Shown in pieces: positions 63,417-64,000 of a DNA stretch of 64,000 bases (position 1 is the stretch's first letter; every line of letters begins with the position of its first letter). Origin of the DNA: Paraburkholderia solisilvae (GTDB lineage Bacteria; Pseudomonadota; Gammaproteobacteria; Burkholderiales; Burkholderiaceae); contig NZ_CADIKF010000028.1 of NCBI RefSeq assembly GCF_902859875.1, positions 33,937 to 97,936 on the forward strand, written 5' to 3'. The position numbers and the translations under genes are program-made. The notes beneath the pieces were generated by a model. It was not told where the DNA came from and searched no databases. It worked only from the letters and a program-made list of their open reading frames with translations.

Positions 63417-63747
63417 TCACTCCCTCCTGTGCTCGTCTATGCTGGTCGATCCTCGTTCCGATTGTAGAGGGTCTACGTGAAATGGACACGTCCGCGTTGC
63501 GCACATGCACCATTCATTTCACCGATGCGCGCGGATATCCGGGACGAAAGCGAAAATTCGCATCGCGAGACGGCGCAGACATGGGGGACAGCGGATGTGG
63601 CACGCGTCGTGCGGTCAGCGGCCCGGATCGGACGGGCCGCGCATGACATGGCATGACATGAGGAGGGGAAGATGAATGGCAGACGGTGCGCGCGGTATGC
63701 GTGGCGCGCGCCGCGATGACCTCGCCGCGCGCCGCGCCTCGCGGGTT
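63417..63747. other. Gene-free stretch between debranching gene and gltA
   Basis: These 331 bases hold no gene I can support. Confidence 0.5.
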
Positions 63748-64000
63748 TTAACGCTTCGCGAGCGGCTTCGCTTCGCGCGGCGTTTCGCCGATAAAGAGCT
63801 GACGCGGGCGGCCGATCTTCTGCTCCGGATCCGCAATCATCTCGTTCCACTGCGCAATCCACCCCACCGTGCGCGCCATCGAGAAGATGCAGGTGAACAT
63901 CGACGTCGGAATGCCCAGCGCGCGTTGCACGATGCCCGAGTAGAAGTCGACGTTCGGATACAGCTTGCGCGACACGAAATATTCGTCTTCCAGCGCGATC
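63748..64000 (-). CDS. gltA: Citrate synthase, C-terminal part (runs off the window)
   Basis: The last 83 codons of a type II citrate synthase. The frame at the edge reads IALEDEYFVSRKLYPNVDFYSG, then ALGIPTSMFTCIFSMARTVGWIAQW and the ending RPRQLFIGE. The KLYPNVDFYSG stretch is the family's hallmark and includes the catalytic Asp. It makes citrate from oxaloacetate and acetyl-CoA in the TCA cycle. The start and the rest of the gene lie beyond the right edge. Confidence 0.96.
   Translation of the reverse strand, partial: IALEDEYFVSRKLYPNVDFYSGIVQRALGIPTSMFTCIFSMARTVGWIAQWNEMIADPEQKIGRPRQLFIGETPREAKPLAKR

Overview
The window comes from a high-GC member of the Burkholderiales, most likely Paraburkholderia, Burkholderia or Caballeronia. 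Signs for this are a Burkholderia-type OmpC-like porin, a DUF4148 small secreted protein, a citrate synthase C-terminus at the right edge, an RpfF/RpfR pair of the Burkholderia cis-2-dodecenoic-acid (BDSF) type, and a second-type sigma-54 factor. The species cannot be fixed from the sequence alone. No rRNA, tRNA, CRISPR array or intact insertion sequence was seen.

Layout. 0-13.5 kb is a loose series of single genes: a LysR regulator, a small repeat-bearing secreted protein, a DHA2 drug exporter, a Cache chemoreceptor, a NuoM-like subunit standing alone, an LD-carboxypeptidase, an oxalate/formate-type MFS carrier, and a cysteine-free orphan protein beside a DUF4148 protein. 13.6-21.8 kb is a galactoside-use locus: a LacI regulator divergent from a sugar-binding protein, two ABC permeases, a GH42 beta-galactosidase and a SET-type sugar exporter. 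A near-ideal LacI-family operator lies in the divergent promoter, and no ABC ATPase is present. 22-26 kb has an MBL hydrolase, a VOC protein and an ECF sigma/anti-sigma pair.

26.6-37.5 kb is a run of stress-type genes: an OmpR-like regulator whose receiver has lost the standard phosphorylation residues, a cupin, a universal stress protein, an RpoN paralogue, BON, DUF2383-type, DUF1488, DJ-1/PfpI, HAD, PRC-barrel and DUF3175 proteins, and several small exported proteins. 37.7-41.0 kb is a large autotransporter and 41.3-46.0 kb an Lhr-type helicase.

46.5-49.6 kb is the clearest functional module: convergent rpfR (RpfF-interaction region, PAS, GGDEF, EAL) and rpfF (crotonase-fold DSF synthase with both catalytic Glu residues), predicted to make BDSF and translate it into cyclic-di-GMP turnover. 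50-64 kb holds an M20 peptidase, a superinfection-immunity-like membrane protein, a LysE exporter, a YodC-like protein, a TetR/DHA2 drug-efflux pair with a candidate operator, an OsmC peroxidase-like protein, a crotonase, an orphan membrane protein whose stop codon overlaps that of the crotonase, a porin, a glycogen-debranching-type enzyme and the end of gltA.
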